The notes: generated by a model not told the origin, from the sequence alone. DNA of 11,563 nucleotides from Lawsonibacter sp. (GCA_022798855.1 JAAWNI010000054.1:1-11563); one strand, 5' to 3'. Positions 1-7,505 are shown, numbered from the stretch's first letter. Numbers and translations are program-made.

Positions 1-144
1 TCCAGCTTTGAATGCCGGATCCTGCGTACGCTGCATGCGGGCATCCCCCTTTCCCTTCAGATGTACACCGATACAATCGGCGGCGCCACTCTGATGGGCA
101 ACGGAGTGGGTGCGTCCCTGTCCCTCATTCGACTGAGTGATTAA
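1..144 (+). CDS. 3' end of a probable BclA-like (collagen-like surface/exosporium) protein
   Basis: The frame is open from the left edge to TAA at 142-144, giving the last 47 residues of a protein that starts outside the window. The tail reads through an AGIPLSLQ stretch and ends in GASLSLIRLSD. That layout (a short alternation of hydrophobic beta strands ending in ASLxLIRLS) resembles the C-terminal TNF/C1q-like domain of BclA-type collagen-like glycoproteins of Bacillus and Clostridia, which form hair-like filaments on the spore surface. No Gly-X-Y repeats are visible because they would lie upstream. The next gene is a glycosyltransferase, as in Clostridioides difficile where the spore glycosyltransferase gene sgtA neighbours bclA1, and this supports the reading. 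It is a family resemblance from a short tail, so another beta-rich surface or phage-tail protein cannot be excluded. Confidence 0.45.
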   Translation, partial: SSFECRILRTLHAGIPLSLQMYTDTIGGATLMGNGVGASLSLIRLSD

Positions 145-146
145 GG

Positions 147-163
147 ACGGCGCGGCCGTTTTT
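147..163 (+). terminator. short intrinsic terminator after the partial gene
   Basis: Three bases after the stop codon, ACGGC (147-151) pairs with GCCGT (155-159) around a GCG loop, and a run of five T follows (159-163). The stem is only 5 bp plus possible G-T pairs, so termination may be partial, but the position directly after a stop is right for one. Confidence 0.5.
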
Positions 164-173
164 CCAGCAAAAA

Positions 174-206
174 GGGACTCCCACCGGTTTAACCGGTGGG
201 GGTCCC
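174..206. other. 15-bp hairpin in the leader of the glycosyltransferase
   Basis: Bases 174-188 pair with 192-206 over 15 bp (one G-T pair, no mismatch) around a TTA loop. On the + strand no T-run follows; on the - strand five T follow (169-173 complement), so it is terminator-like only in that direction, where no gene reads into it. It ends 14 nt before the ribosome binding site of the next gene (AAAGGAGG, 221-228) and may shield the glycosyltransferase from upstream transcription or protect the mRNA 5' end. Confidence 0.55.
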
Positions 207-235
207 CCCTATATCTGAGCAAAGGAGGCTGCCAT

Positions 236-1318
236 ATGGTGAGCGTCAGCCTGTGCATGATTGTAAAAAACGAGGAGGATGTGCTGGGGCGCTGTCTGGA
301 CAGCGCGGCGGAGCTGGTGGATGAAATTATCATCGTGGACACCGGCTCCACCGACAGCACCCGGGAGATCGCCGCCCGCTATACGGACAAAATCTTCGAC
401 TTCCCCTGGCGGGACGACTTCGCCGCCGCCCGAAACGAGTCCTTTTCCCACGCGGCCATGGACTACTGCCTGTGGCTGGACGCCGACGACGTGCTTTTAG
501 AGGAGGACCAGGAGAAATTCCGAACCCTGAAGGAGGGGCTGGACCCCGGTGTCTCAGTGGTCATGGCCCCCTACCACACCGGCTTTGACGAGAGCGGCCG
601 GGTGACCTTCTCCTACTACCGGGAGCGGCTGATTAAGAACCGGGCCGGCATGCACTGGGTCGGGGCCGTCCACGAGGTGGTCCCGCCGGTGGGAAAGGTC
701 CTCTACGGGGATTTCGCCGTCACCCACCGCAAGACCCGCCCCTCCGACCCGGACCGAAACCTGCGGATCTATCAGGCCCAGCTGGACGCCGGGGAAGCGC
801 TGGAGCCCAGGCATCAGTTCTACTATGGCCGGGAGCTCTATTACCATAAACGCTGGGAGGAAGCCCTGGAGGTCTTTGAGCGGTTTTTGGAGGAGGGCCG
901 GGGCTGGGTGGAGAACAACATCGACGCCTGCTGCCACTGTGCCTACTGCCATAAGGAGCTGGGGCGCGAGCGGGCGGCGCTGGAATCGCTGCTGCGCACC
1001 TTCGCCTACGACCTGCCCCGGGCGGAGGTCTGCTGTGAGATTGGCCGCTGGTTTTTTCAGAAGGAGCGGTTCCGGCAGGCCGCCTACTGGTACACCCTGG
1101 CCTTGGCCTGCGCCCGGGAGGACCGCAGAGGAGGATTCATCTCCCCGGACTGCTACGGCTACCTGCCCTGCATCCAGCTGTGCGTCTGCTACAGCCGTCT
1201 GGGCAATCAGAAAAAAGCGGAGGCCTTTAATGAGCTGGCCGCCGCCTGTAAACCGGATTCTCCGGCGGTCCGCCACAACCGGGCAATCTTTCAGGCCCTG
1301 TCGGAGGAGACAGCGTAA
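236..1318 (+). CDS. GT2-family glycosyltransferase with C-terminal TPR-like repeats
   Basis: Cytoplasmic inverting glycosyltransferase (GT-A fold, family 2), 360 aa, which would move a sugar from a nucleotide-sugar donor to an acceptor. Seen: the N-terminal CMIVKNEE strand (residues 7-14), DTGSTDST (35-42), the FPWRDDFAAARN segment (56-67), the metal-binding DxD in WLDADD (80-85), and HWVGAVHE (140-147), which is typical of the SunS-like/beta-4-glucosyltransferase branch. Residues about 190-350 form paired helices with TPR-like spacing and many Cys and aromatics, probably an acceptor-binding platform. The ATG at 236 is chosen because AAAGGAGG sits 7 nt upstream; an in-frame ATG at 137 lies before the leader hairpins and lacks a comparable site. 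Its position behind a BclA-like tail suggests it glycosylates that surface protein. The enzyme class is secure; the acceptor is inferred. Confidence 0.9.
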   Translation: MVSVSLCMIVKNEEDVLGRCLDSAAELVDEIIIVDTGSTDSTREIAARYTDKIFDFPWRDDFAAARNESFSHAAMDYCLWLDADDVLLEEDQEKFRTLKEGLDPGVSVVMAPYHTGFDESGRVTFSYYRERLIKNRAGMHWVGAVHEVVPPVGKVLYGDFAVTHRKTRPSDPDRNLRIYQAQLDAGEALEPRHQFYYGRELYYHKRWEEALEVFERFLEEGRGWVENNIDACCHCAYCHKELGRERAALESLLRTFAYDLPRAEVCCEIGRWFFQKERFRQAAYWYTLALACAREDRRGGFISPDCYGYLPCIQLCVCYSRLGNQKKAEAFNELAAACKPDSPAVRHNRAIFQALSEETA

Positions 1319-1346
1319 ATGGAGCGGCCTGCCCGCCCAAAGCGGC

Positions 1347-1382
1347 AAAAAATCCCTGGAGCTTCCATGGCTCCAGGGATTT
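1347..1382 (-). terminator. intrinsic terminator, strong on the - strand, shared by convergent genes
   Basis: Stem 1350-1362 pairs perfectly with 1370-1382 (13 bp) around a 7-nt loop. Read on the - strand it ends in a run of six T (complement of 1347-1352), so it should stop the kinase operon that ends at 1411. The + strand side lacks a full T-run but the same stem lies 31 nt after the glycosyltransferase stop and may slow that transcript too. Confidence 0.85.
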
Positions 1383-1410
1383 CTGGCTGTATCGGAGGGG
1401 GGAAGGCCGC

Positions 1411-4110
1411 TTACGCCGCCCCGTTCTGCTTCCCGGCCCGAGCGGCGGGGGCTGCCGACTCATCTTTTCTCATAAACAGAAGGCCAAAGGCTTCCGGGCC
1501 GCAGTTGCTCACCACGGCGGCGGAGGCTTTTTGCAGGTAGACCCGCTCAAAGGTGCAGTACTGCCGCGCCAGACTCTGGATATACTGGAGTTTTTTCTCA
1601 TCCAAGCCGGAATAGGTGATGATCAGAATGCGCCGGTCGATGGTCCTCGTCTCCTGGAGCACCTTCCGGATGTATTTTTTCGCGGTGTGGGAAAACCCGC
1701 CCACCTCCATGCTGCCCACCACCATCCGGCCCTTTCTCATTGCGAGGACGGGGTGGAGCAGCAGCGCGTCACAGAGGACCTGTATACGCTTGGAGAGCAG
1801 TCCGGACTGGCGCATCATATGGGTGTTGTTCAGCAGGAAGGCGGAGGAGATAAACCGCTCCATCCGCTTCACCGCCGTGATGATCTCCAGCTTCGCGGCG
1901 TGGTGCTCCGCCAGGTGGGCGGCGCACAGCACCGCCAGCCCCATCCCGCTGGAGAGGTGCCCGGAGTCCACCACGGTGACATTTTCAAAGGATTTCGCCG
2001 CTTCAAGTGCGTTTTGATACCCCTGGCTGACGTTTTTCGACATGGTGATGTGGATCACATACTGGGCTTCGGTCAGCTTTTCCGCGAAAAACCGCTCATA
2101 ATCCTCCACCTCGGGCGGCTGGGAGCACCCCTTCTTCCCCTGGGCGATATGGGCCAGCAGCTCGTCCGGATTCAGCTCCTGACGGTCCAGAAAACGGCCC
2201 TCGTCCGTACAGATGTAGTAAGGGCAGACCGAGATGCCGAACTTTTTGATGAGGGCTTCCGGCAGGTCGCACACGCTGTCAGTCGTGACCAGGATGGAGC
2301 GCCGCTTGGCCTGCTCAAAAATCAGGATGTCCTTTTCCAGCTCCGCCTGCCCAACCTCCTCGCATTCCCGCACCAGCTCCTTGGGCAGGATGCTCAGCAC
2401 GGCCGCTTCCAGCAGCGCGCCGCTGACCGGCTTGGCCAAGTAGCCGCTGAACCCCTCCTTGCGGTAAAGCAGCTGGTTGTCGCTGCCCGCGTTGGCGGTC
2501 AGGGCCACCACGGGCACGTCCTGGCACAGCCCGCCGGGCTGGACGCGCAGGGCATGCAGGCACTCGATCCCGTCCATCTCCGGCATCAGGTGGTCCATCA
2601 AAATACAGTCATAGTGGTGGTTCTGGGTCAGCCGAAGGCACTCCGCCCCGCTGGAAGCGGTATCAATATGGATCTTCGTCGCGGAAAGCAGCTTGGTCAC
2701 CACCATCAGGTTCATGTCGTTGTCGTCCACCACCAGGATGTGGGCGTCCGGGGCCTCGAAGCTCTGCTGATACGCCCCCTCGTTGTGGAGCTTCGCCCGG
2801 GAGGACAGGGTAAAGGTCCCAAGCTCCTTTGCGTCCACAATATCCTGTTCCAGCGTGACGACGAATTTGGAGCCCTTCGTGTAGACGCTGTTGACGCTGA
2901 TCTCGCCGCCCATCAGCTCCACCAGCTGCTGGACGATGCTCAGACCCAGGCCGGTCCCCTCGATATGGCGGTTCTTTTCCTCGTCCACCCGCCGGAAGGC
3001 GTTGAACAGATAGGGGATGTTCTCCTTTTTCACCCCCTGGCCGGTGTCCTCCACCGAGTACCACACCAGCACCCGGTTCACCCCCTGGCGCTCACAGCGG
3101 ACTGAGAGGGTGACGGAACCCTCGCTGGTGTACTTCACGGCGTTGTTCAGCAGATTGATCAAAATCTGCTTGATGCGCACCTCGTCCCCGCAGAGCATGC
3201 TGGGGATGGAGGGGTCCACATGGAGCTTGAACTCCAGCCCCTTCTCCTTCGCCTTGATCCAAATCATATTGACGATTTCGGAAAAAAGGGCCCCCGTCTC
3301 GTAGGAGGTCTTGATAATCTCCATCTTTCCCGATTTGATTTTGGATATGTCCAGAATGTCGTTGATCAGCGTGAGCAAAAGCTTGCTGGCCCCCTGGATG
3401 TTCCTGGCGTTCTCCGCCACCTCCGGGGGGATGTCACCCCGAAGGGTCAGCTCGTTCAGGCCGATGATGGTGTTGATGGGGGTGCGTATCTCGTGGCTCA
3501 TGCTGGAGAAGAAGTGGTTCTCCGCCTGGTTCAGCTCCTCGATCTCCTTTTTCTGCTGCTGGGTCAGCAGATTTTCCTCCTCATACATCCGGTTCAGGAA
3601 CATAAGCAGCACGCTGGTGAGCAGTCCAACCATGACCATGGAGGAGGCGGATTCAAAAAAGGAGCGCTGCTGGGTATTCACGGCGGCCAATTCCGGGTAG
3701 TAGAAGGCGATGCCATAGCAGAGCAGCGTCTCCGCCGCGCACAGCAGAAAAAAGACGGCCAGGCGCCTCCCATGCAGGGTGATGCAGATGTAGATGAAGC
3801 AGAGCACAAACCACTCCGGCACCCCGCTGTAGAACCCGCCCGCGGTAAAAAAGGTGAACGGAAACAGGGCGAGCAGCAGGATCACAATGGCCGTGGCCCC
3901 CGTCTGGACGCGCCCCTTCCGGATGCTGACCCGGACAATCAGCGAGATGGCCGCCAGGCTCACCACCAGAATGACGTAATTCAGGATGTTTCGGCCCATA
4001 GGCAGGGTAAATATCAGCGCGACCATACAAATCACCGTGGCGATGCGGAACATGCGCTCGTACAGGCTGATGGTATGGTCAGAGATGATATCAAACCATT
4101 TTTTTATCAC
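1411..4110 (-). CDS. membrane hybrid histidine kinase fused to a receiver and a C-terminal DegV domain
   Basis: Predicted membrane sensor kinase, 899 aa from a GTG start. Order: six hydrophobic segments with almost no external loops (about 22-174); short coiled coil (175-198); HisKA with MSHEIRTP, phospho-His 206; HATPase with N box Asn323, DTGQG (355-359) and GTGLGLS (385-391); receiver (about 456-578) with VVDDND, phospho-Asp506, Thr538 and Lys560; then a full DegV/FakB-like fatty-acid-binding domain (605-881) beginning TTDSVCDLP. DegV hallmarks are present but altered: TSQPS is CSQPP (662-666) and SGTYQSA is SQGYQNA (695-701). The C-terminus is an Ala-rich tail. Start: GGAGGG at 4129-4124 precedes GTG 4110; an in-frame TTG at 4131 overlaps that site, so it is less likely. 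It is the last gene of the operon after a repeat element. Kinase and DegV calls are secure; lipid sensing or lipid delivery is inference. Confidence 0.93.
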   Translation of the reverse strand: MIKKWFDIISDHTISLYERMFRIATVICMVALIFTLPMGRNILNYVILVVSLAAISLIVRVSIRKGRVQTGATAIVILLLALFPFTFFTAGGFYSGVPEWFVLCFIYICITLHGRRLAVFFLLCAAETLLCYGIAFYYPELAAVNTQQRSFFESASSMVMVGLLTSVLLMFLNRMYEEENLLTQQQKKEIEELNQAENHFFSSMSHEIRTPINTIIGLNELTLRGDIPPEVAENARNIQGASKLLLTLINDILDISKIKSGKMEIIKTSYETGALFSEIVNMIWIKAKEKGLEFKLHVDPSIPSMLCGDEVRIKQILINLLNNAVKYTSEGSVTLSVRCERQGVNRVLVWYSVEDTGQGVKKENIPYLFNAFRRVDEEKNRHIEGTGLGLSIVQQLVELMGGEISVNSVYTKGSKFVVTLEQDIVDAKELGTFTLSSRAKLHNEGAYQQSFEAPDAHILVVDDNDMNLMVVTKLLSATKIHIDTASSGAECLRLTQNHHYDCILMDHLMPEMDGIECLHALRVQPGGLCQDVPVVALTANAGSDNQLLYRKEGFSGYLAKPVSGALLEAAVLSILPKELVRECEEVGQAELEKDILIFEQAKRRSILVTTDSVCDLPEALIKKFGISVCPYYICTDEGRFLDRQELNPDELLAHIAQGKKGCSQPPEVEDYERFFAEKLTEAQYVIHITMSKNVSQGYQNALEAAKSFENVTVVDSGHLSSGMGLAVLCAAHLAEHHAAKLEIITAVKRMERFISSAFLLNNTHMMRQSGLLSKRIQVLCDALLLHPVLAMRKGRMVVGSMEVGGFSHTAKKYIRKVLQETRTIDRRILIITYSGLDEKKLQYIQSLARQYCTFERVYLQKASAAVVSNCGPEAFGLLFMRKDESAAPAARAGKQNGAA

Positions 4111-4141
4111 GGAAATTCCCACTCCCTCCAAGATGGTTCTC

Positions 4142-4303
4142 AGAGCCTGTTTCGCGTCTCAACGTGTTTGGAATGGCGAGAGGATTTTTTGCCCTGCAAG
4201 GCAAAAATCCGCAGGCATCCTGACGGATGGCAAGGATTTTTAACGCAGTCAGAGCGGAAAATACGCCGCCAGGACTGGCGCGGAGAGATGCGGAACAGGC
4301 TCT
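4142..4303. repeat. 162-bp dispersed repeat with inverted ends (MITE- or REP-like), copy 1
   Basis: The element fills the gap between the two kinase genes. Its ends (4142-4160 and 4285-4303) are inverted repeats agreeing at 17 of 19 positions, both differences being G-T compatible in RNA. Inside is a hairpin at 4182-4210 (GGATTTTTTGCC paired with GGCAAAAATCC, one bulge). A related copy begins at 11467, sharing the 17-mer GCCCTGCAAGGCAAAAA and matching end sequences. It has no open reading frame of its own. It resembles non-autonomous palindromic elements that fold in RNA; the transposase source is unknown. Lying inside a likely operon, it could influence mRNA processing or reduce expression of the distal kinase. 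Confidence 0.7.
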
Positions 4304-4323
4304 AAGGAAAACGCCGGAAAGGG

Positions 4324-6873
4324 CTATATTCCGGCCAGTTGGGCACAGATATCATCGTACGCGCCCATCAGCGCGGCGTGGTGCGCCAGGATAAACTCTG
4401 CGTCGCCCCGCTTCCCCGCCAGCTCCAGCTCCTTCGCCTGGGCGGACAGGGCCTCCGCGCCGATGGTCAGCGAGGTGCTCTTGAGGGCGTGGACCTTGAT
4501 CGCGTAGTCCGGCCAATTGGCGGACTCGAACAGGGCGGCGATCTCCGCCTTTTTCCCGCCGCTCTGGGCCTGGAACATCCGCAGCATCTCCCGGAAAAAG
4601 CCCTCGTCTCCGGCACAGTAATCCAGCCCCAGCTCCACGTTGATGCCGGCCTGGGCCAGCTGGGCGTATGGAAGCGCCGCTTCGTCCGGGGGGGCTTCCG
4701 CCACTTCTCCGGACGGCCCGCATTCCTCCGGCGCGGGGACGCTGGCGGGGGCTTCGGGCTCTTCCGGAAGGGGCTGGGGGGCGTTCCCGGGGGCGTCCTC
4801 CTCCCCGGGGCCCTCGTTGTATTGGATCAGGCGGCTGGGCAGCACCCTGCGCAGCACCCGCTCCAGGACGGTCCGCTCGATGGGCTTGGGGACAAATTCC
4901 GTAAATCCCTCGCTGCGGAACATCTCACGGGCCCCGCTGACGGTATTCGCGGTCAGCGCGATCACCGGCAGGTCCTGATAGGCGCCGTCCTGGAGCTCCC
5001 GAATCTTTTTCAGGGTCTGCACGCCGTCAAAGCCGGGCATCATGTGGTCCAGGAAGATGATGTCATAGGAGGTGCTGGCGCACCGCTCCACCGCCTCTCT
5101 TCCGCTGAGGCAGGTGTCCACCTCAATGCCGTAGCTGCCCAGCACGCCCTTGGCGACCACCAGGTTCATCTCCTCGTCGTCCACCGCCAGCGCCCGCGCG
5201 CCTGAGCAGGTAAAGGGCTTCCGTCCGGCGGCCTGGGCCTCGGCAAAGCCCCGGGCCCCCATGTCTCCATTCAGCAGATTGGCCACGGAGAGGGCTGAGA
5301 AGGGCTTGTGCATGATAAACAGCTTGCTCCGGCTGTCCAGGGCAAAGTCCTTTTCCCCGATGACGACGACCCGGAGGGTGTCGGCCAGCTCCTCGTAATA
5401 GGCCCGGTCCTCCTCGTATTCCGATTGGGCAATAAACACGTGGGTCAGCTGGCGGCTGCGCAGCAATTTTTGAAGCCCTTCGAAGTTGTGGGTCTGGCAG
5501 CCGTTAATGCCCAGACCCTCCAGCAGGTTCAGGATCAGGCTGTCGTAATACCCCCGCACCTCATCGCAGCTGTACCGCTCCGGCCTGAAATAGCAGGCGA
5601 CGCACACCTGGCCGGCGTTGTTCAGGGTGATGCAGGGCTGGTTGTCCGTCACGCCCTGGGGGATGACGATGTGGGCGTGAAGGCCCTGCTGCTCCTTGCT
5701 CTCAAAGTGGATAAAGCCGCCCATGGCGTTGAGAAGGCCCAGCGCGATGGGCAGGCCAAGGCCAAGCCCCCCCACAAAGCGGCTGCTTCCGGAGTCGGCC
5801 TGGTAAAAGTCGTCATACATCTTGAGCATTTGGGAATCGGTCATGCCGATGCCCGTGTCCCGGATGTCGATGATCAGATTGATGCCATAACTCTCCATCC
5901 GGTATCCGATGCGGACGTTGATGCCGCCCTCCTCCGTGAACTTGATGGAGTTTTCCACCAGAATCTTGAGCACATGGGAAATCTTCTCCGCGTCGCCCAC
6001 AAGAACGGCCGGCACCTTCGGGTCAATGTCAAAGACGATCTCCAGCCGGTGCCGGTTGCTTTGCAGGGCGGTCATGGTGATCACATCGTTCAGCACTGAG
6101 GTGATCATATAGTCTTCCTTCACCGGCGTCAGCGTGCCCTCCATAATCTCCGTGTAGTCCATCATATTGTTGATTTGGTTGGACAGGCGCTTTCCGGCCA
6201 GCTTGATGGATGTCATGTCCGCCCGGATGTCCGGGGAGAGCTCCTTCCCCAGCGCCACCTCGCTGATGCCGATGACCATATTGATGGGCGTGCGCAGCTC
6301 ATGGGATACGTTGGACAAAAAAACGGCGTTCTGCCTTCCCGCCGTCTCCAGCTCGGCGAACACGTGGTCGTACCACTTCCGCTGGGCGGCGCGCTGCTTG
6401 ATCCAGTAGCCCGCCAGCGCCGTCCCGCCCAAGGCCACCACGGCCCCCAGCACCAGGCGGAACCCGTCCCGGAATCCGATGTCATAAGTAATGGTGCGGA
6501 GGATTAGAACATGGTACAGCAGCGCCAGTACATAGAGGGCCTTCACGACGTGCAGGACCCATTTTTTGTTCAGCATGAACAGCGCGAGGGTGACGATGCA
6601 GGCCACGGCTGGGATGTCAAAAAGACTGGACTCGTGCACACTGAAAAAAAAGAATTCCAGCAGCAGCAGCCCGGCGCAGAGGTTTTCGTAAAATTTGCCC
6701 GAACCAAGCTTTCCGATGTGCAGGAACCATACGCTGAAACAGCCGGCCGCTACCAGCGGGATGGTCCAAAGCTCCCACGCCATAACCGCCGTGGTCAGGC
6801 CCAGCATTCCGCTGAATACCGTGGTGATAACAGCCAGCAGCAGATGCCTGCCTGTCTGTTCCCCCGCCCTCAT
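4324..6873 (-). CDS. tripartite hybrid histidine kinase (HK, degenerate receiver, receiver, HPt)
   Basis: Membrane sensor kinase, 849 aa, built like BarA/ArcB-type phosphorelay kinases. Order: six hydrophobic segments (about 12-156) with no sizeable outer domain; HisKA with VSHELRTP, phospho-His191; HATPase with N box Asn308, DTGIG (339-343) and GGLGLGL (368-374); a receiver-shaped stretch (about 420-535) that keeps a KPF end (523-525) but has THVFIAQSEY where the phospho-Asp strand should be; a true receiver with AVDDEE, Asp609, Thr641, Lys663; a Pro/Glu-rich linker (about 686-735); and an HPt domain with HALKS, His795. It starts with ATG overlapping the stop of the receiver gene upstream (ATGA, 6870-6873), which implies translational coupling, and GGAG lies about 10 nt before it. 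Phosphate would run His191 to Asp609 to His795 and then to a partner, most simply the coupled stand-alone receiver. The input signal is not evident. Confidence 0.95.
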   Translation of the reverse strand: MRAGEQTGRHLLLAVITTVFSGMLGLTTAVMAWELWTIPLVAAGCFSVWFLHIGKLGSGKFYENLCAGLLLLEFFFFSVHESSLFDIPAVACIVTLALFMLNKKWVLHVVKALYVLALLYHVLILRTITYDIGFRDGFRLVLGAVVALGGTALAGYWIKQRAAQRKWYDHVFAELETAGRQNAVFLSNVSHELRTPINMVIGISEVALGKELSPDIRADMTSIKLAGKRLSNQINNMMDYTEIMEGTLTPVKEDYMITSVLNDVITMTALQSNRHRLEIVFDIDPKVPAVLVGDAEKISHVLKILVENSIKFTEEGGINVRIGYRMESYGINLIIDIRDTGIGMTDSQMLKMYDDFYQADSGSSRFVGGLGLGLPIALGLLNAMGGFIHFESKEQQGLHAHIVIPQGVTDNQPCITLNNAGQVCVACYFRPERYSCDEVRGYYDSLILNLLEGLGINGCQTHNFEGLQKLLRSRQLTHVFIAQSEYEEDRAYYEELADTLRVVVIGEKDFALDSRSKLFIMHKPFSALSVANLLNGDMGARGFAEAQAAGRKPFTCSGARALAVDDEEMNLVVAKGVLGSYGIEVDTCLSGREAVERCASTSYDIIFLDHMMPGFDGVQTLKKIRELQDGAYQDLPVIALTANTVSGAREMFRSEGFTEFVPKPIERTVLERVLRRVLPSRLIQYNEGPGEEDAPGNAPQPLPEEPEAPASVPAPEECGPSGEVAEAPPDEAALPYAQLAQAGINVELGLDYCAGDEGFFREMLRMFQAQSGGKKAEIAALFESANWPDYAIKVHALKSTSLTIGAEALSAQAKELELAGKRGDAEFILAHHAALMGAYDDICAQLAGI

Positions 6874-7232
6874 CTCTTCTCAAGCTCCTGCGCTACCCGC
6901 TTCTTCAGCTCCTGGGGCAGGCAGGGTTTTCTCAGGTAGTTCACCGCGCCCAGCAAAAGCGCGCCGACTACGTCCCCTACGTCTCCCGACGCCGTTAAAA
7001 AAATAACGGGTATGTCCGCGGCGAACTCCTTCATGTGCTCAAATGTCTCAATCCCGTTCATGATGGGCATGTCGATATCCAGAAGAACCAGGTCCACCTT
7101 CTGGTTCTTGAGTATGTGCAGGGCCCGCACCCCTGAATTCGCCAGCAGTACATCGTAATCTTTTTCCAGAATGATCTTTGTCCGCGCCAGATTCATGTCG
7201 TCGTCATCCACTACTAAAACACGTTTCTGCAT
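6870..7232 (-). CDS. stand-alone CheY-like receiver protein
   Basis: Single-domain response regulator, 120 aa, with nothing beyond the receiver fold. Seen: acidic pocket VVDDDD (7-12), phospho-Asp52 in LLDIDMP, Thr80 in FLTAS, and Lys102 in LRKP. ATG at 7232 has GGGAGG (7247-7242) 9 nt upstream, and the stop overlaps the start of the hybrid kinase by 4 bp, so the two are co-translated. It has no DNA-binding, cyclase or enzymatic output domain, so it must act through protein contact or as a phosphate shuttle, like Spo0F or CheY. The likely phosphodonor is the HPt of the next gene; the kinase-DegV protein of the same operon is a second candidate partner. First gene of the operon, with a promoter about 50 nt upstream. 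Confidence 0.93.
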   Translation of the reverse strand: MQKRVLVVDDDDMNLARTKIILEKDYDVLLANSGVRALHILKNQKVDLVLLDIDMPIMNGIETFEHMKEFAADIPVIFLTASGDVGDVVGALLLGAVNYLRKPCLPQELKKRVAQELEKR

Positions 7233-7283
7233 TTTAGCTTGCCTCCCATTTTGTAATCAAGTCTTTCGCGACCCATACGCTTT

Positions 7284-7312
7284 ATTCTAATAGAAGCCTA
7301 TGAGAAAATCAA
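7284..7312 (-). promoter_or_regulatory. sigma-A-type promoter of the receiver/kinase operon
   Basis: On the - strand TTGATT (7312-7307) and TAGAAT (7289-7284) are separated by exactly 17 bp, scoring 4/6 and 5/6 to consensus. Transcription would begin near 7277, giving a leader of about 45 nt before the receiver ATG. No other good promoter is visible before the operon. Confidence 0.65.
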
Positions 7313-7471
7313 GCTCAATTAGAAAATCTTTTTGTCCCGCCTGTAGGTGCCGCGATGAAAAGTGGGGTGATGTCTGCACTCGGCATTTTGGGCAGCAAAA
7401 AGCAGCCGCTTTTTGGAATGGAAGGAAGGTTGGCTTCGGCATGATGCACACAATCGGTAAGTTTTCAACAA
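7313..7471. other. intergenic stretch between the TRAP operon and the signalling operon
   Basis: No supported gene. Short open frames exist on both strands but lack ribosome binding sites and recognisable sequence. A small perfect hairpin, AAAAAGC (7397-7403) with GCTTTTT (7408-7414), is the only structure seen; it may be a weak back-up terminator. Confidence 0.5.
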
Positions 7472-7505
7472 AACCCCTACCCCTCAACATTGAGAGGTAG
7501 GGGTT
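7472..7505 (-). terminator. intrinsic terminator of the siaPQM operon
   Basis: A 15-position stem (7472-7486 with 7491-7505, one C-A mismatch) closed by a 4-nt loop lies 25 nt beyond the siaM stop. On the - strand it is followed by a T-rich tail starting TTTTGTTG. This separates the TRAP operon from the signalling operon transcribed in the same direction. Confidence 0.75.

Noticed and set aside
1531..3105. Long open frame (over 500 codons) on the + strand, antisense to the DegV-fused kinase
   Set aside because: Low-complexity His/Gln/Arg/Leu-rich translation with no recognisable domain; it mirrors the GC-biased codons of the real kinase gene on the other strand.
4182..4210. Hairpin read as a plain terminator between the two kinases
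   Set aside because: The T and A runs are inside the stem and no separate T-run follows; it is better explained as part of the dispersed repeat, present in both copies.
3220..4305. Open frame on the + strand covering the kinase N-terminus and the repeat
   Set aside because: Composition is typical of an antisense shadow, and it runs through an intergenic repeat; no ribosome binding site or domain.
5308..6099. Open frame on the + strand antisense to the HPt-type kinase
   Set aside because: Antisense shadow of a gene with clear kinase motifs; no family resemblance.
7313..7471. Possible small gene or RNA upstream of the signalling operon
   Set aside because: Short open frames lack ribosome binding sites, and only a 7-bp hairpin is visible.
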